Source: Cloacimonetes bacterium UBA5210 (GTDB lineage: Bacteria; Cloacimonadota; Cloacimonadia; Cloacimonadales; Cloacimonadaceae). From it: a stretch of DNA of 33,263 nucleotides. Made by a program: the position numbers and the translations under genes. Positions 33,255 through 33,263 of the stretch are shown here, in pieces. The notes beneath the pieces are model-generated. The model was not told the origin of the DNA and made no database searches. It was given only the letters and a program-made list of their open reading frames with translations. The number at the start of each line of letters is the position of its first letter. Position 1 is the stretch's first letter. The DNA is taken from NCBI GenBank assembly GCA_002412625.1, contig DHVK01000018.1, forward strand, positions 1 through 33,263, in the 5' to 3' direction.

Positions 33255-33263
33255 CTGATGATC

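Noticed and set aside
1..33263. tRNA, rRNA, CRISPR array, prophage and origin
   Set aside because: All intergenic stretches were read for T-loop motifs, regularly spaced repeats, phage genes and DnaA-box clusters; nothing convincing was seen by eye.

Overview
The window is 33 kb of what looks like the chromosome of a Gram-negative, probably anaerobic bacterium. The best guess is the Fibrobacterota-Chlorobiota-Bacteroidota-like radiation, in particular Candidatus Cloacimonadota. This is inferred from the tripartite MacAB/TolC efflux genes (two membranes), a gingipain-like secreted protease ending in a YPNPFNP-type C-terminal sorting domain, a 2-hydroxyacyl-CoA dehydratase-family protein, lipoproteins with clear lipoboxes, AGGAG-type ribosome binding sites and TTGACA/TATAAT-like promoters. 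No 16S rRNA or other phylogenetic marker was compared, so the assignment is tentative.

Layout. (1) 1-4189, minus: macB-like permease (cut by the window edge), its ATPase, a periplasmic adaptor and a TolC-like channel, tightly overlapping. (2) 4404-5405, plus: argF with a terminator. (3) 5532-12606, plus: secreted C25 peptidase, sirtuin, and a class III nucleotidyl cyclase/AAA/TPR protein, each overlapping the next by a few bases. (4) 12603-14620, minus: a DMT transporter and a TPR lipoprotein with a terminator between them. (5) 14860-18804, plus: pyrB-pyrC-pyrK-pyrD, four enzymes of de novo pyrimidine synthesis, convergent with radA (18801-20135, minus). (6) 20738-22402, plus: a thiol-redox operon (glutaredoxin, MarR regulator, OsmC protein, thioredoxin-like lipoprotein) closed by a strong terminator. 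(7) 22454-23357: repeat-rich non-coding DNA. (8) 23358-27308, plus: ABC-F ATPase, HgdB-like Fe-S protein and an MnmA-type tRNA thiolase, overlapping. (9) 27313-30488, minus: ThiI/MnmA-like PP-loop protein, metallo-beta-lactamase hydrolase, guaA. (10) 31174-31347: a 57-aa zinc-ribbon protein. (11) 31400-33263: non-coding repeat-rich DNA, then an IS200/REP-associated-type Y1 transposase gene enclosed by a 21-bp inverted hairpin repeat.

The most notable non-gene structure is a pair of 344-bp, about 95-96% identical MITE-like elements in inverted orientation (22535-22878 and 32181-32524) bracketing blocks 8-10. Each has TGTTG-CAAAG-type terminal inverted repeats and two internal hairpins, and carries no gene. 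Close to the second copy are three REP-like hairpins around a Y1 transposase gene. The most interesting gene arrangement is the Uup-like ABC-F / HgdB-like / MnmA chain. Its MnmA keeps the PP-loop and a CxxC, but lacks the cysteine normally found after the ESQD motif. A second CxxC-bearing PP-loop thiolase lies less than 3 kb away.

No rRNA, tRNA, CRISPR array, prophage or replication origin was recognised.
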